A DNA stretch of 64,000 nt from Straminergon stramineum (GCA_963920665.1 OY987266.1:12343001-12407000); one strand, 5' to 3'; shown: positions 25,038 through 37,582, counted from the first letter of the stretch. Numbers and translations are program-made. The notes: a model not told the origin generated them from the letters alone.

Positions 25038-28000
25038 CTACTCCGGAATCATTTGCTCACTATCAACATCCTCTCCAGTTGACGTTACGGGTTGCTTGGG
25101 TGCAGATCCAGGAGCTTGCTTCTTCTTAATACCACTTACGATGTCATCAATTCTCAAGAGCATGCAGGCAGCTTCTATTGCTGTTTTGAAGGTTTGTTGC
25201 TTCACTCCAAAAGAGTCCCACACCTGCTTAATCGTAATCGATTGACTTAGAAAAATGAAACAATGATCACTGGAAATTTGAAGAGTGGAACAAGTAGCAA
25301 TCTCCAACTCTATAGTACGTATCTGTAACCTAAACCACTAAAATACGTCCCAATATCTGACACAAGCAGTTTTGCAAGGCACTCAGGGAGGGCAAGGACG
25401 AAGATGACGTACTCCGAGCTCTTTCATGTCGGTGATTTCACCAGTATTGCCATCAATGCCGACCATCGGGTTTTCACCATTGGCATGCTACAAACAGGCA
25501 TAAACATAAATTAAACTGATTCCTCATTCAAGAATGAAAATAATAGAAGTAGCTAAACTTCAGTCATTGGACATGGTCAAACAAAGGAAGAATTCAGGAA
25601 GATTGGGAAGACCCATAACGAAGAGCAAGGAGAAAAAACCTTGGCTTGGAGGGCAGTCATGGTCCGAATTACGTTGACACCACAGTTTTGAGCAAGAGTT
25701 CGAGGGATCACTTCTAGAGCTTGAACAACTGCCCTGTATGGCCACTGCAATCAACCACATAGCTTTCAGAACCAGAATATTTAAGAATTCTGAATCCTAG
25801 AATCTGTATCATTCAGTTCCATGTTGCCCCCGATCCTCTAAGCCATTCCACTGAGGTATCAATAAGTTTGCAATTTCACTTCACAAAACAGACATTGACT
25901 TCAAATTCATTTACCCCAAAACAATCTAAAGGTGTCATCCTGTCATGCCAAATTGCATGCACAACTCAAAACCCAAATAGTAAAATGGCTCTTCAAATTT
26001 AATTTTCGCTCGATACGGTTAACAACCAAATCTAAGTATAGCTACATAGTTTACTCGGAATTGTCACCACTGCCTCGCTGAAAGCGAGGCAGCCAATACT
26101 GTCAAGATTAGCAATCATAGAACATTCATGAAACATCTGAACATTATTAGACAACCAGCGTCTTCTCTAATCACGCATTGTACACAGATACCAACCTGTT
26201 CAACACCTTCAATTGACATACTCTTTTTCTTCAATATAGCTGCAACAGCCATTTCAGAGGCTCCACCACCTGGGACCAATTTTGCGTCTTTCATAACATT
26301 GCGAGCTACTCCCATGGCATCCTGTCATACCCATTATTTCGAAATCAAAATCGTAGAATTTACCATCATGGTCACAAACACCACAAGCCAATCAAAGGAA
26401 AGCTACATTCTTTTTGTCTTTCAAAGAGCCTAAAGGAGTGAGAATCTATCCAGACGTACTGCAAAACAAGGAAACATTGATTAACCAACCAATGTCTGCA
26501 TGGACTACCAAATATCAACTCACCGCCAAGTTGCGCTCCACCTCATTTAAGAGATCTTTGCTGGGTCCTCTTAGCAAGACTGTGCACGCCTTAGGTTCCT
26601 TGCACTCAACGATGAAAGAGAAGTATTCATCTCCAATCTTCTTAACCTCAAACAGGCCACAGCCAGTACCGACATCACTCTCCTGAATCTCTTCTGGACG
26701 ATTCACAATGGTAGCTCCACAAGCTCGAGCAATACGATTGTTATCCGTCTTCCTCAATCTGCGAATTGCACTAATACCTGCCTTGCTAAGATAATGTGAT
26801 GCCAGGTCACTCAACCCTTTCTCAGTAATCACCAAATCGGGCTTAAACTTTATGATTTGGACACATAACTGCTCAATATATTCTTCCTCCATGCGCAGCA
26901 AAGTAGACCTGACAATCAGAAAAAATAGATAAGACCTCCATTAGAAAAAGTAAAGATGATATGTCAGCTGAGTTGGCCAGATGAGCAATAATTCGGAAAT
27001 TTCAGATTTGAAAGTCATAAGTCTATCTTCAACCAGCGAAGTGACAGAACTTTTTTCCCGAAAAAACACCAACAGACCTCAAACTGTGCCAAGCAATAGA
27101 TGCGACATATATACAGCATGGTATTGCACGAGGACAAGCGGATTGGGCAAAGTTCGATATGAAATTACCAGTCCTCCTCTTTCATGAGCTCTGCATTTGT
27201 CTGGTTCTCTCCTTTCTTATACTCCAGCGGAGAATCCAGAAGTATGATACGAGGGTTCAAAATCTTCCTTCGCATTTTCCCTGGGGAGACAACATCCTTA
27301 TTGAACATCACTCCCTTCAGGACCTTTGAATCTTCCAACTGTCCTCCTGGAATCTTTTCCGTCTTGATGTATTTCTTGATGTCAACCTCTCGAAGACCAT
27401 TTCCCAAATCAACGGATATAATAGCAACCGAATCGATCGCCAAGTCCTGCATTAAAAGACATGTCAATATAAGATAGATGTGCTGCGATAAATCACTACA
27501 ATCAATGATTAGCAGAAAATCCAGAACAGAACCAAAGATAATCTAAATGATATTCCAATGAGCAGGACTGGAAAAACATATGATTTAGTAGATATCAAAG
27601 ACAAGAACTTACAGCAATTAGAGTTCCAAAACGGCTTGTGAACTTTGTGCCAATACAACTTCGCACGATGTTCAACATCATTGCACCTGCATAAAGGGAT
27701 ACATAGAATTCTTCAGTGTTAAAAGGTAGTCTCTAAAATTCCCAAATTATCCTTTCTGTGCTTAAGAAAAAAATTCAGGAGACGGCTATGCACAGAAGCC
27801 TTGGCAACATTGAGGTACAACAAAGTTAATACTCCTCCGTCAAGCCCAGAGCTTCTTGAGGTGACCATCAAAAGCAGGTGACACCTACTTGTCACATGCT
27901 TGGTGTAAGACCTGCTTGTGGTAGCCACCTTAAAAAACACCAGTCGTGTCTCGACACTGCTAGACGGGAAAGCATAAACTAGGAGAAGCACTCACGATCT

Positions 28001-30208
28001 TTAATATCGATGTCAAACGAAATCTCCTTAAGTGCAGCCACTGCGTCCTCCAAAGCTTTAGAATATGCTGCACAAAAACATAAAATACATAGCGTTCCGA
28101 GAATCAAGTAACAACAGTATTGAGGTTGTCTGCAATATTGGCAGAAGGAACAACATACACTATGTACAATCATAGATGCCTGAGAACAATAATTATGTGC
28201 AGATCATGAGTGAAACTACTAAATACGTGCCAATGTGCCAATGTTTCGTGAGAGCGAATCTCGTTGCAACAGATGATAATCAAACGTAAGCGTAGTCTGA
28301 AAGAAGTAGGGAAGAACGAATTTAATTGTACTAACCTCGGCATATAACGGTGGGGTGAAATTGCCTATCCAGAAACTGCTCAGCGACATAAAGCATCTCG
28401 CCAGCTGACAGAATCAAGTTTCATACAAGGATCAAGACCTTTAACCGGACGACTGGTACATTCAAAGCATATTCTAAGAACAAAATGTTAATCTCACTCA
28501 GAGTTTTATTCATTAGGGACATCGTAACTTCAAGTTCTGTTCTGAATTTTGGGTTCGTCGTTCTACATACATTTTGAACAAACCTCAAACGAGCACTCCA
28601 ACACGAAAATGCAGAGAATGCAGGCGATTACGGTCCAAAACACTACATGGAAATGACTCAAAATATGGGGGCTCCATTGGTGTTCGAGTAAAATATTCCG
28701 GGTGACTCTTCTAAGAAAGACAAATTAAATAGGCTGTAGACTGTGCAGAAGAAGAGGTCAAATAGATCACCTAGAATGATCACCGACGTAGTTCCATCAC
28801 CAACCTCCTCATCTTGCGTACGACTGAGCTCTATCATAGACTGCAGATAGCCAGCATAAGTCAAGATTCGATTTAAATTGCAATACCAACATCCTAAACT
28901 AGTAAACTGGAAGTAATGCCATGATTACACACAGAATAATCACCAGGTTCCTCAGGACTAACCTTAGCAGCAGGGTGCGAGACATCAAGCTCTCTTAAAA
29001 TTGCATTTCCATCGTTCGTGAGGACAATTCCTGTCGAGAAAACAAAAACCGACAGTCATTTTAAGAAAAAATGTCATTCGTATCTCGTCAAGCACAACAA
29101 AAACATAGACATTACTTTTAGAATATTCATCAACTCTATGTAGTGTCAAAATACACCAAATCAAGAGCAGGTGCCAGCAAGAGCAAGAAAGTACCTCCAC
29201 TGGCATCAAGGAGCATCTTCAGCATAGACCTAGGTCCCAGCGTAGTTCGAATAACATCTGCCACAGCCTGCATTGCAAACCGGAACATTATGTCAGGCAT
29301 TAAGGTTTCTGATCAAACATTCGAGTCAGTCTCAAACTGCTTCGACACAATGGCGCTTAACCGAGAGAAAACCTACTCAATAGCGAAACGGTCAGCATAC
29401 ATTGCTTAAACCTCCTAGCACATTCCTGTAGCTCACTCGTACATCAAAACAAGAAACACCTCCGACTACCCCACAGAACGAATATTCAAAGCTCGCCACC
29501 CTAAAATAGAAGACCTGCGGTTATTTTCACTCAGCAAAACGGCACATGGTCCTAGTGTCGTTCGCTGATGTCTGCCACAGCCAACATGAAAATCCAACAC
29601 ATTGACGCGGCAGGCCAAGCAACCTACTTCCTAATCAAAAATACAAGGCGGTCTCGATCACCAAAAATCTCTTGCAGACTATGGCGCACGAACCAGGAGA
29701 AAAAACCTAATCAATGCCTAAGCCGAAAAACGATCAACGCACATTATGCTCAGCTCCATTATCCCACTCATAGATGACAATATGGAACATCTACAAAAAA
29801 TATATAAATTATTCAAAGTCCGCCACTCTAAAATACCAGATCCACGGTTACTTTCACCAAACTAAAAGTCTCACAGGGATCGTCAATAAAAACCTTCGAG
29901 GCCTGAATATTGGCATGATGCACGCGACTTCCCGTCTCCCTCTTCGTAGCATCATCTGAAACCACGCCATTGGAATGATTTTAGACATCCGATTCGCAAA
30001 AATATCACACGCGATTGCCGGATCAAGAAACCTCCATCAACATCAACCAGCACAATGACCTTAAAAAACACACCAACACACAATGACCAGCGAAACGAAG
30101 GCCAAAACCCTGAGCCTCCGAATACTGGCCCATAAACCCTACAAAGATGCAAGAATAGTAGAGAAAAAACCCGGGAGACTTACTGAGAACTAGCACGGGG
30201 GCCTGCAT
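25038..30208 (-). CDS. CCT3: T-complex protein 1 subunit gamma (CCT3), 14 exons
   Basis: Encodes the gamma subunit of the cytosolic TRiC/CCT chaperonin, which folds actin, tubulin and other proteins using ATP. Coding exons (5' to 3'): 30208-30184, 29955-29894, 29267-29195, 29030-28963, 28840-28771, 28404-28336, 28067-27996, 27686-27613, 27446-27169, 26908-26524, 26321-26196, 25744-25640, 25487-25413, 25223-25038. All introns are GT-AG and phases agree, giving 555 residues, the normal length for plant CCT3. It starts MQAPVLVLND as in orthologues. Visible group II chaperonin motifs are TLGPRS (38-43), TNDGNAIL (58-65), GDGTTS (90-95), LVPGGGASE (407-415) and IDGNTGEI (480-487). The C-terminus is an acidic tail ending MIPE. 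Intron 2 contains a decayed duplicate of the exon 3 start. Two TTAA MITEs lie 345-790 bp upstream of the ATG. Confidence 0.95.
29232..29865 (-). repeat. Tandem duplication covering the 5' part of CCT3 exon 3 and adjacent intron 2
   Basis: Unit A (about 29,232-29,545) contains the first ~36 bases of real exon 3 plus intron 2 sequence. Unit B (about 29,546-29,865) repeats it at an offset of about 314 bp. The exon part 'tctgccacagcc' aligns at 29,257 and 29,571, with matching flanks 'ggtcccagcgtagttcg' and 'ggtcctagtgtcgttcg'. Further along, 'acaatggcgcttaaccgaga' matches 'actatggcgcacgaaccagg', and 'caaagctcgccaccctaaaa' matches 'caaagtccgccactctaaaa'. In unit B the acceptor is lost (the CAG before GCTGTGGCAGA is replaced by TTG), and a 2-base deletion breaks the frame. 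Confidence 0.75.
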
Positions 30209-30552
30209 GGTGGCAAAGGGGATGACGAGATGGAGACTGCGGTGAGAGTGAGAAGGCGATTGATCGGCAGCAGAAATGCAGCAGCAGCAGGGACGGTGAG
30301 AGGGGAGCTGCAAACTAGGGTTGCAATGGAAGGCTTGGGCTACAGACGGTGATGGACGACAGTTATTCGTTACTGGAGATGGAAGAGTCGGGAAGATGAT
30401 CCTATTACCGCCTCTGCCCTAATAGCGTCCCCAGTGTGCCTCTCTAATTGCACTGCAACCTGTGGACAAATGTGTACGGGAAAGTATTTGGTGGCTCCAG
30501 ATTTCTGTTGCATGTTCAGGGTTTCACCAATATTTGCAAATCCATATCTTAA

Positions 30553-30773
30553 CCTTGGAAGGACGCAGGGGGGCCATGTGGAAATCATCATTTCTGAAAC
30601 CGTGGGAATAATTGGTATTAAAAAATCAAAAGAGCTCATTTGAAGTCAAAATACTATAGAAGATCTCCACTTCCCACCACTAATTCCAAGGATGAATAGT
30701 TGCAATTCTTTCCTACACAAGAGAATGTCTTGTCATTCATCGGACACTAAACGTTCGCGCCGTCCTTTCTGGG
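30553..30773 (+). mobile_element. piggyBac-type MITE, family A, copy 1 (221 bp)
   Basis: Flanked by TTAA at 30,549-30,552 and 30,774-30,777. The right end reads ...CCTTTCTGGG before TTAA. The interior carries the family core 'ggatgaatagttgcaattc' and 'cattcatcggacactaaacg'. The left end (CCTTGGAAGGACG) is more diverged than in other copies. It lies about 345 bp upstream of the CCT3 start codon, so it is within or next to the promoter. Confidence 0.75.
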
Positions 30774-30777
30774 TTAA

Positions 30778-30995
30778 CCCTTGAACGTTGGGCTGGTGAC
30801 CGTGGAAATTAGGCATTTTGGAACCATGTGACATCATTAAAAAAAATAAAAAAATATCCATTGGGAGTCAAACTATTGTAGAAGATCTCCACTTTCCACC
30901 CCTAATTCCAAAGATGAATAGTTGCAATTCCGTCCTACAAAGGACAATTTCTTGATGTTCATTGGACAAAAAACATCCAACGCGTCTTTTAGGGG
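30778..30995 (+). mobile_element. piggyBac-type MITE, family A, copy 2 (218 bp), abutting copy 1
   Basis: Begins CCCTTGAACGTTGGGCTGG directly after the TTAA that also ends copy 1. It ends TTTTAGGGG before TTGA (a mutated TTAA) at 30,996-30,999. Internally it aligns with copy 1 over its length ('tggaaccatgtgacatcatt', 'gtagaagatctccactttcc', 'gatgaatagttgcaattc'). Same orientation as copy 1, so the pair is head to tail with one shared TTAA. Confidence 0.8.
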
Positions 30996-30999
30996 TTGA

Positions 31000-31347
31000 G
31001 TTAGGGTGTTTGTTTGTTTTGTTTGTGAGAACTCTTGGATGATGTGTCCTCTAGGCACTTTCTTGGTACCCTCTGAAAGCCCTCGACAAGGAGGGGTGCA
31101 CGGGCTTAGTTTCATGGCGTTGGGACCTATAGTGTGAAAGTTATTGAAGAGTGAGTTTTTTTTTAATTAAAAACTTAAAAAATTATTTTGACTTTCATTT
31201 TGACTCTAGCAATAGCATAGGGCACATTAGTTAGTATCAATGGTACAACTGTTGCAATAAAATTTTCAACAACACTCCCCTTGCACAAGAAGTTGTGTGT
31301 TTTGAAATTTTGGATGAAAACATGCAAGTTTGAATATTTAATCATAT
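31000..31347. other. Intergenic spacer between MITEs
   Basis: No gene or further element end is visible. It is a short AT-rich spacer between the family A pair and the CACTA MITE. Confidence 0.4.
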
Positions 31348-31500
31348 TACTACAAAAGAATGGGGGTATAAATGACTTGTCCACAATGATTGCACCGACA
31401 ACAATGATTGCAAAATAGTCATTTTGTAGTCATTTTGAAGTCATTGTTGTCAGTGCAATCATTGTGGGCAAGTCATTTATACCCCCATTTTCTTGTAGTG
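31348..31500. mobile_element. CACTA-type foldback MITE, 153 bp
   Basis: The right end read inwards is CACTACAAGAAAATGGGGG. The left end is TACTACAAAAGAATGGGGG, the same sequence with a C-to-T change at the first base. The arms stay complementary for about 50 bases (GTATAAATGACTTG, CACAATGATTGCAC, ACAACAATGA on the left; inverse on the right). A 3-bp target duplication TAT flanks it (31,345-31,347 and 31,501-31,503). CACTACAAGAAAA-type termini are typical of plant CACTA elements. Confidence 0.88.
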
Positions 31501-33565
31501 TATAGATGAAATTGTAGAAACAAATCGTCCCCTATGCATTTGATATAATAGACAAGGAGAGGTGATGGATATTAATTGAAAATCTTAAATGAACACAATC
31601 TAAGATTGTTCCATAGGAATATCTCACTTCTAGTTAACAATACTCTTGATTGATGAGGACAACTTTTTTTGGGGGGGGGAGTAATATTAAGCCCTCCTAT
31701 GGTACTAGCTATTGATTTAGAAATGTTTGGAGGAATCTAGTCATATAGGTCAACTCTACTACAACTAGCAAAATTTCACAAGCCAAAAAAATGTATGATG
31801 AAGAGAAGGCTTTATCCTAGGCTTCATAGTGACAACATTTATATGTAAGGAAGTTTGAATACAACCTCATTCAAAAATGGAGTTAGTCTATTGGAATGAA
31901 ACCTTTGGTTGTATAGTTGCTTCTTTTGGTCACACATAGTTGGATGTCATGATTACCATAAATTGGAGCAAGAAATAATTGGATAAACCTCATATTAACA
32001 TTTTTAGCTTGGATAATACCTTGGATAATAGTACAAGTTGTTGTTTCCCTAATGAAGCTAGGTAATTAAGCATGGGTTAACAATATGAGTAAGTAACAAG
32101 TAGATACAAACTCATACGCCCAATTAGGTTCAAAGAATTCAATTTTCATTCACTATTTCTTTGAAGTAGTTTAAAGACCTAATGGTCATAGTAAAATAAA
32201 TGACAAATGAATTATGGATGTCCAAGGGGGGCCTCCTTCTAAAATCACTTCTAGCCTGCAATTTCTAAAATGAATGTATAATTTTTTTGGAAGAATCTTT
32301 TAAAGAATCTAACCAAATAGTCTACCTTCTAATTTTCAAAGACTTTTACATTATGGATTTTGAGATACCTTCATTCAAAGCTCAATTTTTTTTAGACATT
32401 TTTTTTTTTTCCCTCAATCAAATGACTTTCGGGGCCAACATCTCAAATTTTCACAAAGAAAAAGTTTGTGACTTTTTGCCAAATGCAATTAAAAATAGTT
32501 AAAAACATGCATGTCAATCTTTACTAGGATTGGAGCCCACAAATTCCTAAAAGTTCTTGGATTGTGGGAACTTGGCCACAACAACTCACTAATGTGGCCA
32601 AGCAACGGCCATGTTAGATAATATTTTAAAAATTACTTTTTTCATATTTTTGTGGAAGAGGACACTATTTTTTTTTGTAATAATTTTTTTCTTAAACTTT
32701 TTTTCTTTTTTTTAATATTTTGGCAAGCCTTGGCTAATTCCCAACATGGAGAACCAACTTGAAATGGGCTTCTACGGGAGCTAAATTTCATCTATTAAAT
32801 AAAAGATTGTTTTTAGAACTTTGCAATTAAGAGGGATACTAACATTGGGAAAACAAAATTTTCACTTCATTGTGCTCTTTTACTACGTGCTCCAACCAAT
32901 CAAACCCTTGCCCACTTATATATCCATAGGATTTTTATCTTAGGATGATCTTTGATTGTCCTCGGTTTCTCTACCAAAATAATTCATAGGGAGCATTTCC
33001 TATTGTTTGACTTGAAAAACCACCTATTAAATGTGGAATTTCTGTCCAAACCAAAAGCTTTTTGGCTTTAAAAAGATAATTTCACAAATTACATGAGAAA
33101 AATAAAAGAATTTAGAAAATGTATCTTTAGGGAATTAGAGTATCCCCTGAAGTTAGATAGAAACCATAAAATGGTTGATTGGGCATTTAGAGATTACTTA
33201 GGGTAAAATTAGAGGTGATGGAAATCATTGAATGAAGAAGATACTACATAGCATTTAGCAAATGATTGATAAACCATGTGGATGAAATATTTAAGCAAAA
33301 ATCTTCCTCGAGAAAGAATTCTAAAATTACATTATACAAACCATACAACATCCTTTCATACACTCCAACAAGGCACAATGCATCATAATGTCTTTTGCTC
33401 ATGAACTTAGGTACTTTTAAGGACAAACCACCAATTCAAACAATCCCACACTATTTGCAACCTTGTATTCATAAGAACCTTAATAGTTGCATTTGCAAAG
33501 CCAAATTACACCCAAACATTCTATACATCCACATAAACCTTTCAAAATTCACCTAAAACAACACC
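31501..33565. other. AT-rich intergenic DNA, no gene seen
   Basis: No gene. It holds a G-run at 31,671-31,679 and several T-runs. Around 33,000-33,190 the text ('aaaatggttgattgggcatt') resembles 23,715-23,740 ('atatggtcaattgggcactt'), so a repeat end may lie there. Confidence 0.4.
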
Positions 33566-33570
33566 ATTAA

Positions 33571-34860
33571 TGTCGTGCCCCTTAGTGACACTTCCCACCT
33601 TAAGTTCACCTTCTAGTGCTTTTCAAACACTTTAGTGACACCAAGGGTCATGCTCCTCTAACACTACACATACTACACATCCACAATGTTAGGTTTTAGC
33701 TCAAGTCACAGGGTTCCTCATTCCTCCGTGACTCCCAACACTTCCATTCCAAACCTTAATTCCTACAAGACACTAGGCATGTCATTTGATGACATGGGAT
33801 GGAACTTCTATTGATGTCCAAGCACTTGGTGGAAATACTACTTCCCATCGATGCTAACCACCTTTCAATGTGATCCAACTCTCCACTAGGCCCAACCCAA
33901 TTCATTTCAAGACTTACCAAACAAGACTCACACCATGGCCTAGTGTGGAGTGGAACACCACCTGACCGGTTTCAAAGAGTGCACAAGCACTCCACGATAA
34001 CACACAAGTGGTGGTGAGCCTTCAACACTAACTTCACCACCCGCGGCCACTTTGGTTCAACATAACACCATCTGAGAGTGAGGAGGGAGACCACCCCTCC
34101 TCATAGAACTCTCTGCGGGATTTGACAAACCGATCCCCCATACTAGAGGTTATTGGGACCCTGCAGGATACTCCCCATCTTGGAAGACCACCTAATTCCA
34201 AGTGGTATCCTCAAAACCGGACCTCCAAAGACTCCCAATCTTCCCATAAGGATAACTTTTTGCTTCGAGTTCCAAATCCCAAGTGCGAGTCCATTTTTAT
34301 GATCTAAATTTTCCTTAGATCATTGTGGATTATTCAATTCACCATGTACGGCAAGTATTGAGGAAGTTATGGCCCTCCAATGATACGAGTCCCCCGAGAG
34401 GTATAGTTCTCTAGAACTCCACCTTCTTTGGATGTCCATAACTTTTAGTTCACAACTCATCTCTTCATGAGCCTTAGCATTCAAGAAAGTTTGTCCCCTT
34501 AGCTTTCCAATTATATGTGGCATGCCCTATTTGTCTCAAAGGATTCCTCCCAAACCTTGTTTCCCACATCCCCATGCCTCGAGATGTGGTTGAAACACTG
34601 CCAACTTTGAGGAGCGATAACTTTTGACTTCCAACTTGAATTCTTGCGTTCTTGGAACCCATGGACATGTCTTCTTGCAAGCTTTCCAAACATATGTGAC
34701 ACGTCCCCTAATTCATCCGGATTAGAATGCTACAATGCTCTGATTACTCAGGACTCCTAATCCCTTCACCCCATCTCTTGCAAGGCTTGGGGAGTCATCT
34801 TTAACGTCCCCCTTGTTCACCAAGATAGCACAGGCATGTCTCTTGATGAGGGTCATGACA
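33571..34860. mobile_element. Solo LTR, 1,290 bp
   Basis: Starts TGTCGTGCCCC and ends GGGTCATGACA, so it has TG...CA ends with a short terminal inverted repeat (TGTCRTG). It is bordered by an exact 5-bp direct repeat ATTAA (33,566-33,570 and 34,861-34,865), the target duplication expected for LTR retrotransposons. It is much less AT-rich than the surroundings. No gag-pol reading frame and no second LTR are in the vicinity, so this is a solo LTR left by recombination. The family and orientation are not determined. Confidence 0.8.
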
Positions 34861-34865
34861 ATTAA

Positions 34866-36979
34866 GCCAACATACCATTCAGTTCATCAAACTCATGTTC
34901 TTTATCAATAGATTATCTCCTAAATCTCCTAAACCAAAATGACAAAATATGCATCCCTTATTAATAACATCCAAGAATTTGGCTAGAATACAACCCCTCC
35001 CATTGTAACCACTGTGGGATCTTGAGGCACAACCCACACAATATATTTCCATGGAGTCCATCAAGACTAAAAATATCCTCAAATTTTCCATATCCAAAAC
35101 TCTTTAAAAATAAACATTGTCATTCTCAAATTTTCTACCCACAATTTACTCTACAAATGCAAACTAGAAAATTGAATCAAATATTGCCACCTTCATTACC
35201 ACTTATACTTGACCCACATTAATTCCTTAATGAAAAATAAAAAATTACATTTTTTTAAATGAAAAAAAATGATTTTTTCTAATGAAGGTGTGTAGCACAA
35301 GTGTTACTTGTACTAACTTTTTAGAATCATTCTTGGAAGTTTGGAGGTTGGAGTTTTTTTCTCTCAACCCACCATTTTTTGAAGAAGTTTTTATAAGCTT
35401 CTAAACTTTATATCATATCTGTTCACAATTTAATATTTAAATGCTTATTGATAATATTGAATATTTGTTCTTTTCATATGGTGAGGCATATGGAAATAAT
35501 ATGTAAGAAGAAAACTTATAGATTATATGTGAAATGAAGGATTATTGGGATATATAGAGAGAGAATGTGAAATTATAATGTTTGCAATTAATTAAGGTTG
35601 AAAATAATATTATTTTAAAAAATATTATATCTAGCGTATCCCCTAATCTAAGATACGGGACAAATGTAAATTATTCACAACCTACTCTCACTATCATTAC
35701 AACTAACTATTATGTTACAAGAAGTTGTATGTAAGCATGATAATTAGGAGAAAAGTAAAAAAACTCTAAGCTACCTTCCCTATGTCTTTTTTGAAATCTA
35801 GAAACACTAGAAGTATGTGGTCCAAAGTTCCAAAGACAAGAAGATGTGTTATAGAGTTCAGCTTACAATAATATTTTAGTGGAAACCTTTATACAAAAGT
35901 TATAAATGATGCTTCCATATATTACATCTATATTGTTGAATTTGCTTATATTATTTCTTATGTTTATCAATAAATTTTGAAACTACAAATTAAAACTTCT
36001 TCTAAAATTAATTATGAATTGAATGTTAGTGATTTCCACCCCCAAAAATCCTTCTAAGTATAGAATTCTAATTTCAAGCTATGACATATTTAAGAGATTT
36101 TTGTTTTGCACATTTCTTGAAGTCATCATTTCAATATACATTTTGTAAAGGCAAATCCATGCAAAATATCTAATTTCCAAATTCACGATAAGGATTAAGA
36201 TAAAGATGAAATCTAAGAATTTATTTAGAAAATAATTATGGAGTCTTATATACATCCATGGTCTACCTTAGGTGTATCCAATAACAAATAATTCAAACTA
36301 AAGGATAAGAAATATGTAATATTCTTTAGCTAAGTTGATATTCCTAGGAGTAAAAAGAAAAAAGAAAATATTTTGCTTTTGGTGATAGCTAAAATTTCAA
36401 AAAATAAGTTTCTAAGATTAAAGATATTGGCTTTTGTAGTGAACTTTTGACTAGGCCTTTTTTACTTTATGAGTAGAGAGCCTTGAAGGATTTTTCTGAA
36501 AGATTTGAGTTCGCCCCATTTCTAATCATTGAGGGAATTTTGTAAGGACAAATCTATACAAAAATCATAGTTCCTTCTAGAAGATTTTGGTGGGGTAATC
36601 TTGGAATGCTTGGTGATGAGGGCAACTTGTGGAATGTGATCTTCTATTGAAGAAGACAATCAAAAAATGTATTAGATAATTTTTAGTAGTGGTTTACCAT
36701 GAAAGATTTAACACTAGAAGATGCCATGTTGTGAAGGATGAAGATTTTTTCTAGGGAATTATTCCAAGGTGAGCAAACACTAAGAGAAATTCTAGAGGAA
36801 ATGATTTTCATTCAACATATGAAGATATTTCCATCAAATTTCCATCAAATTGCATCCTCTATAAGGATGAACTATAAAATAATCCTACAATGGCGATATT
36901 TTTTCATAATTTCTTCCTTGAGGAAATAATTTTTTTAATTGAAAACCTTTTTTTTTGGTTGTAAAGGATATATTTTTCC
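34866..36979. other. AT-rich intergenic DNA, no gene seen
   Basis: No defined gene or element was found in this stretch. A short perfect local tandem ('atttccatcaa' twice) lies at 36,829-36,850. Confidence 0.4.
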
Positions 36980-37309
36980 TTATCGTTTCTTTTTTCGCCG
37001 CTCTATCCCTTGGGAAGTCTTTATGAGGTTATTTTGTTCCTTCAAGGTTAAGAATATTCTCCTGCGGTAGAATGTACCCAGAGGCATCAGAAGCAAAGCA
37101 ATGGAAGAAGACTCCACGCACAAGTAGTGCTCTTCATACTTCACTATTTCCTCAGGTAGCACCAGTCGCTCTTTGGCATGACGTCTACAAGGAGCTTTTC
37201 GCTGCTCTCCTGGCAAATGTTGCTGTAGACACTCCTCCGTTGCCATGGTGATCACTCCCCGGATTCCAACCCTAAGCGCCATTGCAACCTCCATCGCACC
37301 ATCGCCCAC
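36980..37309 (-). CDS. Possible small divergent ORF, 109 codons, function unknown
   Basis: An open frame on the minus strand starts 273 bp from the golgin ATG in divergent orientation, in DNA richer in G+C than the desert. It reads MGDGAMEVAMALRVGIRGV and contains AKERLVLPEEIVKYEEHY and a basic end (ERRKKKR). An internal methionine (MALRVGIRG) would also be a reasonable start. I recognise no family, and the second half falls into AT-rich DNA, so the real gene, if any, may be spliced or degenerate. It could equally be a chance frame over the golgin promoter and 5' UTR. Confidence 0.2.
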   Translation of the reverse strand: MGDGAMEVAMALRVGIRGVITMATEECLQQHLPGEQRKAPCRRHAKERLVLPEEIVKYEEHYLCVESSSIALLLMPLGTFYRRRIFLTLKEQNNLIKTSQGIERRKKKR

Positions 37310-37582
37310 AACCCTAGATGCCGTATCCCTTCAGATCAACGTTTGCTTTGCAGATCGGCCCATGCATTGCTAGAAAGTAACCGTCGTCGGGGCGGGCAAT
37401 CGCGGGAGTGTGGACTGCTTTTTCTTCAGGTTGGAGCTCGGGGCGGGGAGTTGCGATGAGGGAGCACTAGTGTGTATTGTGATGCCGTCGACGGGGAGTT
37501 TTTGTGAGGGATTGAGGTTGAGTGAGGTTGTGTGATTGTTTCGTAGGGCAGGGATAGGGTCGAGTAGGGACGAGAGGTAGCC

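Noticed and set aside
24741..25245. Plus-strand frame of 152 codons and others opposite the CCT3 3' end
   Set aside because: Antisense shadow of CCT3 exon 14 and its 3' flank.
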